From Hyphomicrobiales bacterium (GTDB taxonomy: Bacteria > Pseudomonadota > Alphaproteobacteria > Rhizobiales > Rhizobiaceae): a stretch of DNA of 64,000 nucleotides. Below are positions 53,914 through 62,477 of the stretch, in pieces. The stretch is taken from positions 22,706 to 86,705 of the forward strand of contig UBNV01000014.1 in NCBI GenBank assembly GCA_900466945.1, given 5' to 3'. The translations under genes and the position numbers were made by a program. Under the pieces are notes generated by a model. That model searched no databases. It was not told the DNA's origin and was given only the letters and a program-made list of their open reading frames with translations. Every line of letters begins with the position of its first letter. The stretch's first letter is position 1.

Positions 53914-55206
53914 TCAGTCGCTGATGCGCTCGACGATGGCGCCGCAGCGGGTGAGCTTTTCTTCCAGCCGCTCGAAACCGCGGTCGAGATGGTAGACGCG
54001 ACTCACCATGGTTTCACCTTCGGCAGCAATGCCGGCGATGACAAGCGACACCGAGGCGCGCAGGTCGGTCGCCATGACCGGAGCGCCACGCAGGCGGGTT
54101 ACACCTTCGATGCGGGCGGTCTGGCCCGATAGCGTGATCTTTGCGCCGAGGCGGGCGAGTTCCTGCACATGCATGAACCGGTTTTCGAAGATCGTCTCGG
54201 TGACATGCGAAACGCCATTGGCACGGGTCATCAGACCCATGAACTGCGCCTGCAGATCGGTCGGGAAGCCCGGGAAAGGTTCGGTCACGATATCGACCGG
54301 GCGGATCGCATCACCATGGCCGATGACGCGGATGCCGCCCTCGACGGCCGAAACTTCTGCGCCGGCGCGACGGATTGCCTCAATCGCAGTGTCGAGGAGC
54401 GTGATGTCGGTGCCCGACAGCGTCACGTCGCCGCCAGTCATGGCGACCGCCATGGCATAGGTGCCGGTCTCGATGCGGTCGGGCAGAACGCGGTGACGCG
54501 CGCCGGAGAGGCTGGTGACGCCCTCGATCGTGATGGTGGAGGTGCCGGCGCCTGAAATCTTCGCGCCCATGGCATTCAGGCAGTGGGCGAGATCGACGAC
54601 CTCAGGCTCGCGGGCGGCGTTGCCGATCACGGTCGTGCCGCGGGCAAGCGAAGCTGCCATCAGCATGACATGGGTCGCGCCGACCGAGACCTTCGGGAAA
54701 GTGTAGCGGGCGCCGATCAGGCCGCCCTTCGGTGCCTTGGCATTGATATAGCCGCCATCGATTTCCATCTCGGCGCCGAGTGCGGTCAGACCCTCGATGA
54801 AGAGATCGACCGGACGCGTGCCGATGGCGCACCCGCCGGGCAGCGAGACGCGGGCCTGGCCTTCGCGGGCAAGCAGCGGACCAATGACCCAGAAGCTGGC
54901 GCGCATCTTCGAGACCAGCTCGTACGGTGCGGTGGTATCGGCCACGGTGCGGCAGGTGAAATGCACGGTACGCGAATAGGAACCGTCCTGATGTTCGCGG
55001 CGACCGTTGACGGCGATATCGACGCCGTGATTGCCGAGAATGCGGATCAGGCCCTCGACGTCTGCCAGATGCGGCACGTTTTCGAGCGTCAGCGTATCGG
55101 ACGTCAAAAGCGAGGCGATCATCAGGGGAAGCGCTGCGTTCTTGGCGCCCGAGATCGGGATGATCCCGTTCAACGCATTGCCACCAACAATCCTGATGCG
55201 ATCCAT
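53914..55206 (-). CDS. murA: UDP-N-acetylglucosamine 1-carboxyvinyltransferase
   Basis: A 430-residue EPSP-synthase-fold enzyme, first committed step of peptidoglycan synthesis (EC 2.5.1.7). N-terminal [20 protein letters not shown] carries the conserved Lys; [19 protein letters not shown] carries the active-site Cys (about residue 117), the target of fosfomycin. The Cys is present, so the enzyme should be fosfomycin-sensitive. ATG at 55206. Confidence 0.96.
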   Translation of the reverse strand: MDRIRIVGGNALNGIIPISGAKNAALPLMIASLLTSDTLTLENVPHLADVEGLIRILGNHGVDIAVNGRREHQDGSYSRTVHFTCRTVADTTAPYELVSKMRASFWVIGPLLAREGQARVSLPGGCAIGTRPVDLFIEGLTALGAEMEIDGGYINAKAPKGGLIGARYTFPKVSVGATHVMLMAASLARGTTVIGNAAREPEVVDLAHCLNAMGAKISGAGTSTITIEGVTSLSGARHRVLPDRIETGTYAMAVAMTGGDVTLSGTDITLLDTAIEAIRRAGAEVSAVEGGIRVIGHGDAIRPVDIVTEPFPGFPTDLQAQFMGLMTRANGVSHVTETIFENRFMHVQELARLGAKITLSGQTARIEGVTRLRGAPVMATDLRASVSLVIAGIAAEGETMVSRVYHLDRGFERLEEKLTRCGAIVERISD

Positions 55207-55332
55207 GAGAGCCTGCGATACGGGCGAGAGGTGCCCGCCTTTCCTTGAGAACGTGTGAGGGGAAGCCAGTCCGGCGAGGCTGGCTCTTTAGACGAAAACT
55301 ACGGGCGGTTCAATTGAAGCTGCAACGCTCGG

Positions 55333-55647
55333 TTAATCACCGGGTTTGGACGAATTTGCGGCAGGATCCGCATTGTTCGACGCAGCCGCACCGCTCTTTC
55401 CGCCTTCAACCGCATCAGGCACAGCCAGACGCGCGGCCGGCAGTCCCACGCCATCCTCCGCCTCGCCGGCGCGCCGTGCCCGAGACTGCTGCTTGCGACG
55501 GGCAAGATTTTCACGCAGCTTCACTGCTGCCCGCTCGCGTCGGCGCGCTTCGGCATCGGAGAGAGCACGTTTTCCACGATCGCCGAGCCGGGCCGCTTCG
55601 ATCCCGCCGTCTTCCGCTTCGCCCTTGTTTTCTGGGTCATTCGTCAT
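55333..55647 (-). CDS. Conserved hypothetical basic/charged protein
   Basis: A 104-residue, highly charged protein without hydrophobic segments. The central part RALSDAEARRRERAA and LRENLARRKQQSRARRAG (about residues 28-61) is strongly basic and probably helical; the ends are acidic and low-complexity. Similar small proteins with an LRENL-x-RRK-x-Q-x-RARR motif occur next to murA in rhizobia, to my recollection. Function unknown; nucleic-acid binding is possible. Confidence 0.65.
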   Translation of the reverse strand: MTNDPENKGEAEDGGIEAARLGDRGKRALSDAEARRRERAAVKLRENLARRKQQSRARRAGEAEDGVGLPAARLAVPDAVEGGKSGAAASNNADPAANSSKPGD

Positions 55648-55802
55648 GACCGGGTGATAACCGATCGAACCAAAATCGCAAAGTCACTTCCGAACCTGTC
55701 ACAAAACTTGGCCGCCCAAACGCTTTACGGCTTGCGCTGCCCGAAACTCTATGGCAATAGGCGCCTCGTTCCGGGCAGACCAATACGCGTCGCCCGCCAG
55801 AT

Positions 55803-55877
55803 GCTGCTATAGCTCAGGGGTAGAGCACTCCCTTGGTAAGGGAGAGGCCGAGAGTTCAAATCTCTCTAGCAGCACCA
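55803..55877 (+). tRNA. tRNA-Thr (GGT), integration site of the island
   Basis: GCTGCTATAGCTCAGGGG opens a full cloverleaf; anticodon loop TTGGTAA gives GGT; T-arm GAGTTCAAATCTC; acceptor TAGCAGC; encoded ACCA. The integrase gene starts 78 bp downstream in the same direction, the normal layout when a tyrosine recombinase uses the tRNA 3' end as attachment site. Confidence 0.97.
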
Positions 55878-55955
55878 TTTTCCTGTTTGATTTCCAAATA
55901 GTTGAATGATAGCAAACCGTTGAGATGGCCCGACCCATGTACAAAGGTCGTGCAC

Positions 55956-57470
55956 ATGGTTCTGCGAATGGCAAATCCGACGAAGAACAAACACGGTGTT
56001 TATATGTACGTTGTCCGCGTCCCTACCGATCTGGTGCAGGTCGTGGGCAAGCGGGTCTATTCGATTTCTCTCAAGACCAAGGACCCGACCGAGGCGCGAA
56101 AGCGCTTTTTGACGATTGCCACTGACAAGGAACGCGAACACAAAGCCCTGAGAGGATCGCCGGAAGCCGTGCCGCTGGTCGAGCTTGTGGCCATGGCTGG
56201 CGAAGTCTATCGCGGTCTTCGTGACGAGGCGGCGGCGGCATCAGGCCCGGACGATCTTGAAGCCATCTATGAGGGCCTGAGAGCGCGTGCCGGGGACGCG
56301 CAATGGCTGGATGGTCTGGCGAAGGCCAAGCTGCTGGAGCGCGGGCTATTTCCCGCCCCCCGGACACAAGACATTCTTGCAAAGGAATTGGCCAATGCGT
56401 TCAAGCGTCTGGCCCCTGAAGTCTCGAAGATGAGCCGTGGAGACTTCACGCCCGACAAGAACCTTCCGGTCTACTCTGCGGCGGCGGCTGCAAAGCCTGT
56501 CAAAGGCACCGCAATCGGGAAGCTTCTGGAGATCTGGGAGCGCGAGCATCAGGCAAACGGTCGAGCGGCCAAAACCGTCGCCGACTATCGTAACATCGTG
56601 AAAGCGTTCAAGGCGCATCTAGGCCACGAAGACGCCAACAAGGTGACGCGCGGTCAGATCAAGGCGTTCTGTGACCATCTGATGCACGACAAAGGACTGT
56701 CGCCCAAGACCGTCAACGGGCGATATTTGACCTGCCTGAAAGCCATCTTCCGCGCTGGCTATGAGCGGGAGTTGATAGACCAGAACCCCGCCGCCGCCGT
56801 CCAACAGAAGGTTGGCAAAAAGCAGCAAGGCCGTCCACCGGGCTTCACCGACGAAGAGGCCAAGATAATCCTGGCTCTTGCAGACCGGGCCATGTTGCCG
56901 CCGAAAGACGGTTCAAAAGACCCCCGCACCCCATATCTGAAAAGGGTCGGACGGTGGGTGCCATGGGTCTTGTGCTACACAGGAGCGCGGGTCGCAGAGA
57001 TTACGCAGCTTCGAAAGGAAGACGTGCAAGAGGTGGACGGCATTCCGTTCATCAGGATCACGCCGGAAGCCGGTAGCGTGAAGACCGGTCAATATCGTGA
57101 CGTGCCTTTGCATCCTCATCTGGTCGAAATGGGCTTTCTCGACTTCGTCCGCACCTCACCGGATGGGCCGCTGTTCTACGACGCCAACGCTAAGCGGAGA
57201 GGCACCGGCATCACGCAAGCGCAATGGGCGGGTAATGAGCTTGGCCGATGGCTGAAGACCGAGCTTGGGGAAGCTTGGCCAGCGGTTCAGCCAAACCACG
57301 CATGGCGGCACCGGTTCAAGACTTTGGGTCGAGTGCACGGGATCGGGGCCGAGTTTATCGACGCCATCCAAGGCCATTCCAACAAGACTGTTGCGGCCAC
57401 GTATGGGGAGATGCCATTGAAGGCCATGTATCGAGAGGTGCAGAAGCTGCCGAGGGTCGTTGTAGATTGA
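55956..57470 (+). CDS. int: Tyrosine recombinase (island integrase)
   Basis: A 504-residue site-specific integrase. The N-terminus (HGVYMYVVRVPTDLVQVVGK, about residues 11-30) is the DUF6538-type arm-binding segment; a SAM-like core-binding region spans about 190-280; the catalytic domain has Arg in YTGARVAEITQLR, His-x-x-Arg in HAWRHRFKTLG and the Tyr in NKTVAATYGE. All catalytic residues are present, so it is probably active. I use the ATG at 55956; a TTG at 55902 would extend it into the tRNA-proximal spacer. It lies directly after tRNA-Thr. Confidence 0.92.
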   Translation: MVLRMANPTKNKHGVYMYVVRVPTDLVQVVGKRVYSISLKTKDPTEARKRFLTIATDKEREHKALRGSPEAVPLVELVAMAGEVYRGLRDEAAAASGPDDLEAIYEGLRARAGDAQWLDGLAKAKLLERGLFPAPRTQDILAKELANAFKRLAPEVSKMSRGDFTPDKNLPVYSAAAAAKPVKGTAIGKLLEIWEREHQANGRAAKTVADYRNIVKAFKAHLGHEDANKVTRGQIKAFCDHLMHDKGLSPKTVNGRYLTCLKAIFRAGYERELIDQNPAAAVQQKVGKKQQGRPPGFTDEEAKIILALADRAMLPPKDGSKDPRTPYLKRVGRWVPWVLCYTGARVAEITQLRKEDVQEVDGIPFIRITPEAGSVKTGQYRDVPLHPHLVEMGFLDFVRTSPDGPLFYDANAKRRGTGITQAQWAGNELGRWLKTELGEAWPAVQPNHAWRHRFKTLGRVHGIGAEFIDAIQGHSNKTVAATYGEMPLKAMYREVQKLPRVVVD

Positions 57471-57566
57471 GGCCCCTGCCCTCCTAGACCTCTGATCTTC
57501 TCCCAGCCCCTTACCGTCACACCAAAGGCTCTTCTTCAGGCATAGCCCGAAGCTCTGCTATCGACC

Positions 57567-57732
57567 GAGAAGATGAGACAAGACCGATCAATCAGGGTTT
57601 ACATCGTCTTCTCTGTCTATGGGCAGAAGCTTCAGGCAGTGCTTCAGGTCATGGCGTTAGGCGGTGCTGTGAGACTGCGAAGATGAGACAGGACCCATTT
57701 AATCGGTCTTCATCGTCTTCTCGGTCTATGAG
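57567..57732. repeat. Pair of ~56-bp direct repeats with internal dyads
   Basis: Copies at 57567-57622 and 57678-57732 share GAAGATGAGACA at one end and CATCGTCTTCTC plus GTCTATG at the other, with a diverged middle. Each copy is internally dyad-like, for example GACC-C-ATT-T-AAT-C-GGTC in the second. They fill the 347-bp gene-free gap (57471-57817) between the integrase and the next gene. Three copies of CTTCAGG also lie in this gap. Confidence 0.75.
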
Positions 57733-57817
57733 CATCGCTGTGAGCCAAGCTTTCAGTGGGCTTTTGGCTTAGCTTATCCTTACTATGGGTTTGACCGTCA
57801 AAATGGGACGAGGCGGT

Positions 57818-58453
57818 CTATCTGGTCGGTAGGGTCTTCACGATCCGTGACACGGTCTGCTTGGGCAATCCGGTCGCCCGCACTATCGCGGCTTGGGAAA
57901 GCCCGGCGTCGAGCAATTCGCCTATGCGCTGGGCCTTGCTCTCCACCTTGCCGATTTTGTCAGGGGCCGACCGCTTGGCCTGAAGCGCCGCTTTCACGAC
58001 TTCCTGCCCGTCTGGCGTGATCAGGATGCATTGGCTTTGCCTTCCGCCGTGCTTGAACATCAGCGGAATGACTAGGCCGTCCTCGACCCCGTCGCGCGTG
58101 ACTTCGGGCGTGTGCTCGTAGCGCGGCTTGGTCAACTCCGGTGCGCAGATCATAGGGACTTCCTTGGTGCGCAAGACCCGGACAACAGCCCCGGCCTTCT
58201 CCAGCACGGCGGTCACTTGCTGCGGCGATACGCTGAGCCGGTCGGCCAGCTTGGAGACTGTGAGGCACCCGGTCACGATCTCGCCTGTCACGGGATTGAC
58301 TATCTCTCCCGGCTTGCGGTCTTCGGTGCGGGCGAAAGGTTCAAGGTCGGCGCCTGATCTTTTGGAGTGCTTCCGCAGAGGCTTACCGCCACGGGCAATT
58401 GCTTCGCGGCGCTGTGCCGCTATCCATTCGGCATAGTCACGCATGAGCGGCAT
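57818..58453 (-). CDS. Unknown protein with two helix-turn-helix segments
   Basis: A 211-residue protein I do not recognise. The C-terminus (about residues 174-206, RIGELLDAGLSQAAIVRATG, then LPKQTVSRIVKTL) is a resolvase- or transposase-like helix-turn-helix; a second candidate lies at about 84-112 (LTVSKLADRLSVSPQQVTAV). Between them is ILITPDGQEVVKAAL. No catalytic motif is seen. It overlaps the upstream HNH gene by 17 bases, so the two are coupled. A role as island DNA-binding regulator, possibly acting on the repeats just downstream, is inference. Confidence 0.65.
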   Translation of the reverse strand: MPLMRDYAEWIAAQRREAIARGGKPLRKHSKRSGADLEPFARTEDRKPGEIVNPVTGEIVTGCLTVSKLADRLSVSPQQVTAVLEKAGAVVRVLRTKEVPMICAPELTKPRYEHTPEVTRDGVEDGLVIPLMFKHGGRQSQCILITPDGQEVVKAALQAKRSAPDKIGKVESKAQRIGELLDAGLSQAAIVRATGLPKQTVSRIVKTLPTR

Positions 58454-59024
58454 TTCCCGCTTCTGTGGTCGCTAGCTTTTCCAGCCGTCGCCGAGCAGCC
58501 CCCTCACGTTTCGCTGCACTAATCCTTGCGCGGGTCTCCAGCGAATGGTGCCGCCCAAACATCGGATGGTTTTCGCCGCGCTTCGATGCACTAAGCAGCG
58601 CGCGCGTCTCTGCGGAGAACGTCTTGGCCCGCAGCTTTGCCTTGCAACCCGGGGCATTGAGGTTGTCGCGTTGCGTCATCCAACGCAGGTTGTCGGGACG
58701 ATTGTTGGTCCGGTCATCGTCAAGGTGCCCGACCACCATCCGTCGATTGGAAAGCGGCTCTGGGCCATGGAAGGCCATTGCGACCAGACGATGCGCCTTC
58801 ATGGTCCTGTATGTGGTTCGACCACCGCTATCCAAACAGGGCACGTCGGCCACCTTGTAGCCATTTTCGTTGCTTCTCTGCGGATAGACGTGACCGGCAC
58901 CGATCTTCTGCCGCTTCGGGCCGACGTATCGTATGCGCCCAAGAGATGAGGCCTCGATATGCTGAAGCGTGGGCACGGGTCTCCATTCCTCGACCTCGTG
59001 GCCGGGGCTATTCATTTCTGTCAT
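58437..59024 (-). CDS. HNH homing-type endonuclease with NUMOD motifs
   Basis: A 195-residue HNH nuclease. NUMOD4 motif near the start (EEWRPVPTLQHIEASSLGRI), an HNH_3 core (MKAHRLVAMAF, VVGHLDDDRTNNRPDNLRWM, about residues 75-125), then two NUMOD3 DNA-binding repeats (ETRALLSASKRGENHPMFGR and HSLETRARISAAKR). This is the architecture of phage and intron-associated homing endonucleases. Here it is free-standing in an island. The ATG at 59024 leaves a full NUMOD4; a longer frame to 59099 has no better start signal. Confidence 0.82.
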   Translation of the reverse strand: MTEMNSPGHEVEEWRPVPTLQHIEASSLGRIRYVGPKRQKIGAGHVYPQRSNENGYKVADVPCLDSGGRTTYRTMKAHRLVAMAFHGPEPLSNRRMVVGHLDDDRTNNRPDNLRWMTQRDNLNAPGCKAKLRAKTFSAETRALLSASKRGENHPMFGRHHSLETRARISAAKREGAARRRLEKLATTEAGNAAHA

Positions 59025-59236
59025 GTGGCTGGTGTCTTTCGGTAGGTTATGGGTGGGCGAGCGTCCTGCGCTCACATGCCAAGCCCATTCTCCCGGCAAT
59101 CGCGGCCAATGCGCACCGGCAAGGCGCGACGATCCACTCTGCCAGCCACGAACAGGCGAAGGCGTCAGGCGGTGCGATGGGCGGTTGGGGGGAGAAAGGG
59201 CTTGGCGTGTCAGTGCAGGAGGAAGAGCCGGTCGTG
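59025..59236. other. Gene-free stretch upstream of the HNH gene
   Basis: About 210 bp between the HNH start codon and the first outlying unit of the repeat array. It must hold the promoter of the minus-strand HNH pair. An open frame to 59418 on the minus strand crosses it, but it also runs over array units and has no convincing start signal. Confidence 0.4.
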
Positions 59237-60415
59237 TCCTCGAAGATGGGGGGGATAGGTCGCCGAGTGGCGGTCAAACCGATGAAGCGGCAAGCAAGTA
59301 TAAGTGCAGTCTGGAGAGAAGAGCGACGGGCGCTTTCTCGGGCTGACGCCCACGTTGGGGGGTTAGGTCCATGGAAAAGATCGGTGTATAAACGCGGGCG
59401 ATCAAACGAATAGATCACGTATTTCCGGCCACGTGGACTTTCCGCCCTTGCCTCACGCCACGACCGACCGCGACTTGTACGAGTTTAAACGCTCGACAAA
59501 TCACGCTGTTCTAGCCTCTTCTCCAGAAGACTATCCCAGCCCCTCCCGCTCTTCTTCCGGCCACGCTTGCGGCTGGGCTAGGCGCGGTGGGGTCGGTTCT
59601 TGTTTGTCGTACTAAGGGGCGTCGTATGCATTGGTGCGGGGGTTTCGCGTGATGCGTGTATGTCAAAGGCGTGGGTATAGCCGGAGCGTCGTCCAAAGAT
59701 ACGTCGGATTGATTGCCAGCACTCCACAGTGGTGGGGCATTGATCCTGATGCTTCTCAGGCGAGTTGTATTGATTGCAGACCAAAGATGCGGGGTAATCC
59801 CCTGCGGACCTAAGTGAGGAATTATTGGCCGAATGCTCCAAGGGTGGGGGTATTGGCTTAGGTCCCCAGGTGCGGGGTTAGGTCAAGCCGTCGGCGCTCC
59901 TGATGAACTCCTAAGATAGGGGGTAAAAGCCCGGCACCTCGAAGGCGGGGGGTATTGCCACAGAACCTAAGTGGCAGGGTTTTGTCGTGCCGGGCGCATT
60001 CGTGCCGATACAGACCAAAGGTGTGGGGTTTTGCGTGCAGACCAAAGGGATGTGGTTAGGTCGGCGGCGTGGGTCGTGCGCTATGTCCAAGGCGTGGCTT
60101 ATCGCCTGTGCTTCTATGGGTAGTCGTATTTGCCGACAGTTCTAAGAGAAGGGGTATTGATCCGGGGCGGTGTAGCCCTCGCGGTCGTAGTTCTCAGGTG
60201 CGTCGTTAGGTCAGCGACCAAAGGCAGGGGGTTAGTTCATGCCTTCCCAAGGTGCATTGTATTGAGCTGTTGTCCTCAGGTGTGTCGTATTGATTGCCAG
60301 TACTCCACAGGTAAGTCGCAAATGGCCGGGCCTACCCCTCACTCTTTTCGCGGAACCTCGACCACTCCCAAAGCGGGGCGATGCTTGCCAGAGACCAAAG
60401 AGGAGTTGTTAGGTC
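59237..60415 (+). repeat. Array of at least 24 degenerate ~27-bp same-orientation repeats
   Basis: Cores begin at about 59611, 59662, 59692, 59723, 59754, 59780, 59808, 59837, 59864, 59909, 59938, 59964, 60014, 60041, 60086, 60113, 60141, 60192, 60217, 60245, 60273, 60304, 60366 and 60394, with outliers near 59237, 59349 and 59578. Consensus is about WCYNARGG-N3-GKSGTWTTG; examples are ACCAAAGGTGTGGGGTTTTG (60014) and TCTCAGGTGCGTCGTTAGGT (60192). Most intervals are 25-31 bp, with six of 45-62 bp. All units have the same orientation and are G-rich on the plus strand. No frame stays open through the array, so it is non-coding in the protein sense. I know of no named element that it matches. 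Confidence 0.85.
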
Positions 60416-60532
60416 TTTTGCCAGACTAGGCGAGCTTTGACATCCTGGGTGGAAGGCGTTGATGATGCTGCACGATAGCCTGAAGTGAAACGTATCCAAG
60501 GCGCACAGAGAGAAAGACTTCATCGGGGCAAT

Positions 60533-61162
60533 ATGGTCAAACTCACCAATCTAATTCGATACGTGATTACCGCACTTGCTACGGCATTTAGCGCGGTACT
60601 GCTGGAGCCGTTCCTATCTGCGCTTCTGGGTACTTTCGGGATCACTACGACGCTTTGGGCCGAGCCGTTCGCCGCGATAGTCCAAGATGTATTGATGACA
60701 GAATGGGTAAAGGCGCTGGGGTGGTCGATGATTGGTGCCTTCGCTGCAATCGTCTTACTTCGATTGGCGGCACGATTTGACCGCAGTCGGGCGCTCGACA
60801 TGCGCGCAGCGGGTGTGAAGCTCTCGGAGATGGAGCAGAGGTTGGCGGAGTTGGAGACTGAGATTAGGCGGGGCGATACGTTACCGCCGTGGGACGCAAT
60901 TGAGCGTTGGGTCAACAAGTGTCTGTCTTTGGAGTTGACGCTGAATAAGCTTGGCCTTGAAACACCCCAAATCTCTTTTGACGCCGATCCTATCGGCTTC
61001 ATTGAAAGAATGCGTCGCTATGCTTCTCGGATCGGACCACTAATCGAGGATGGTCACAGATGGCACGCGATAGCGGAAGCTAAGCAGGTTTCGGCTGAAA
61101 TCAGACGTGAGGCGCCCGAGATAGGCAGCGCTGCGGAACTGCTGATTAACAAACCGGCATAG
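60533..61162 (+). CDS. Island membrane protein with coiled coil, unknown function
   Basis: A 209-residue protein: two or three hydrophobic segments in the first 90 residues (VITALATAFSAVLLEPFLSA and WSMIGAFAAIVLLRLAARF), a coiled-coil heptad region (about 105-125, LSEMEQRLAELETEIRRG) and a soluble helical C-terminus. The family is not recognised. The ATG at 60533 has GGGG five bases upstream and is preferred over an in-frame GTG at 60485. It starts 118 bp after the repeat array and could be controlled by it. Confidence 0.65.
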   Translation: MVKLTNLIRYVITALATAFSAVLLEPFLSALLGTFGITTTLWAEPFAAIVQDVLMTEWVKALGWSMIGAFAAIVLLRLAARFDRSRALDMRAAGVKLSEMEQRLAELETEIRRGDTLPPWDAIERWVNKCLSLELTLNKLGLETPQISFDADPIGFIERMRRYASRIGPLIEDGHRWHAIAEAKQVSAEIRREAPEIGSAAELLINKPA

Positions 61163-61743
61163 GCCACCGCCCCCGCCCTGCAATCGGCCCTCACAGACGC
61201 GAGGAGCGCGACCAGAGAACGGCGGCGGTGATTGCCTATCGCTCTGCTGTCGCGCGTCCTTGAGCTTGCTGAGGGCTATTGCAGACCACGGGCCTTGAGC
61301 TGGTGTTAGGCACCAATGGCGGTGGTCTTGCGGTCGAAGATCGGACGTGCGCCAACCTCCCAGAAGAAGGCGAATGCGCAGGTCTCTATGAAGATGTAAC
61401 GGCGGTTGGCAGCGACTTCGATGGCGGTTGTCTGGATAAGCATGGGGCAGTCCCTTCGATTGCGTTAGGCCCGCGCAGTGCAAGGCCGATGGCCCGACTA
61501 TGCACGCCCGAGACCGGGTAACAACCACACATGCCGATGTGAAAGCTTATTGTATGAGCTATTGAAATAGATCGGCTATCAGCGACGGGATGCTGTCATC
61601 TCGCGATGTAAGATCATCCGGCCCCAGGTAGTCGCTACGCTGCCTTATTTGCAGGGCCTGAAGTGACAGCCTCTAACCCCTAAACTCTCATGTCTTGCCA
61701 CTGTCGCATTCATGTTCCAGCATGGGGAACCATGGAGGCAGCT
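61163..61743. other. Mostly gene-free island stretch with one tiny candidate gene
   Basis: About 580 bp. The only candidate gene is the 45-codon minus-strand frame at 61306-61443. The sequence GCAGACCACGGGCC...GGTGTTAGG at about 61280-61310 looks like a stray, decayed unit of the upstream repeat array. Otherwise I see nothing. Confidence 0.4.
61306..61443 (-). CDS. Possible 45-residue protein
   Basis: An ATG at 61443 with GGGA seven bases upstream opens a frame of 45 codons ending TAA, with strongly GC-ending codons as in real genes of this genome. The product begins MLIQTTAIEVAANRRYIFIE and has an aromatic/hydrophobic centre (CAFAFFWEV). No homologue known to me; it could be chance. Confidence 0.4.
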   Translation of the reverse strand: MLIQTTAIEVAANRRYIFIETCAFAFFWEVGARPIFDRKTTAIGA

Positions 61744-61965
61744 ATGTCAGAAGATAGGAAAGACCCGGCTGAACGCATTCTGATTGCCCGCGCCGTTCGC
61801 AAGGTGCGGAAGGCTCACGGCTCATGGATGGCCAAAGACCCCAACACGCGGGAACTGATTGTCGAGCTTGTCCACAGCGGCATTGATCAGGAAGACGAAC
61901 TGGTCGAGTTGGTCGAGATTGCGGAAGGCAAGCGATACGACAAGACCACGGCGACGTTCCAGTAA
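61744..61965 (+). CDS. Small acidic hypothetical protein
   Basis: A 73-residue soluble protein, basic in the first third (AERILIARAVRKVRKAHGSW) and acidic in the centre (DQEDELVELVEIAEGKRYD). No family recognised. The ATG at 61744 has GGAGG five bases upstream; ATGs further upstream lack one. It stands between other small island genes. Confidence 0.6.
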   Translation: MSEDRKDPAERILIARAVRKVRKAHGSWMAKDPNTRELIVELVHSGIDQEDELVELVEIAEGKRYDKTTATFQ

Positions 61966-62025
61966 ACGCGGCACTTGACCCTGAAGCTGTTCATGCGGAC
62001 AAGGCGCTGAACATCAGGGGACTTC

Positions 62026-62346
62026 ATGAAATTTCGTTTTGGCTTGGCCCTGCTCGGATGTGCTGCCCTTCTCGCGTTCGGAGTCTTTCCGCAGGAGGAT
62101 AGCTATTATGAAGCTCTGCGACCGTTGGTATTCCTGGTAGCGGGTTTCGCTGCTCTCTTCGAGTGGAGCAGAAAGGAGACCCCCACAGGCTGGATTTACG
62201 GCTTCGCGTGGATTGTCATGTTCTGGAACCCCATCATTCCGGTCCCTTTGTCCAAGGGTGTCTGGATCGTTGTCGATCTTGGCGCGGCGGCGATTATGTT
62301 TGGGTATTGGAAAAAGGTTTTTTGGAAAAACCGGTACGACACCTAG
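62026..62346 (+). CDS. Small four-span membrane protein (DUF6804-like)
   Basis: A 106-residue membrane protein. Hydrophobic segments at about residues 5-21, 31-46, 56-70 and 78-93. The pattern IYGFAWIVMFWNPIIPVPLS followed by KGVWIVVDLGAAAIM resembles the DUF6804 family of small island or phage membrane proteins of unknown role. GGGG lies five bases before the ATG. Confidence 0.7.
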   Translation: MKFRFGLALLGCAALLAFGVFPQEDSYYEALRPLVFLVAGFAALFEWSRKETPTGWIYGFAWIVMFWNPIIPVPLSKGVWIVVDLGAAAIMFGYWKKVFWKNRYDT

Positions 62347-62477
62347 CGGCGAACGCGCAGTTTGTGCCGTTGGCTGGACTTGGGGAAGAGCGTTAGGCCG
62401 CGCAGAGAGATAGGCAGGGGTCGGCAGAAAACGAACAGATGGGGGCAGGTGTGTGCCGTTTATGCAACACACGAGCC

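Noticed and set aside
59047..59418. 123-codon minus-strand frame upstream of the HNH gene
   Set aside because: No convincing ribosome binding site, Pro/Ser/Cys-rich product without a fold, and it runs over outlying repeat-array units; competing frames on the other strand are equally open.
59611..60415. CRISPR array
   Set aside because: The repeated part is degenerate between copies, gaps between cores are only about 3-10 bases in most units, and no cas gene is present.
59237..60415. TIGR-type guide array, given the neighbouring HNH nuclease
   Set aside because: The nuclease shows NUMOD4/NUMOD3 homing motifs and no Nop-like domain, and the units lack recognisable box C/D-like pairs.
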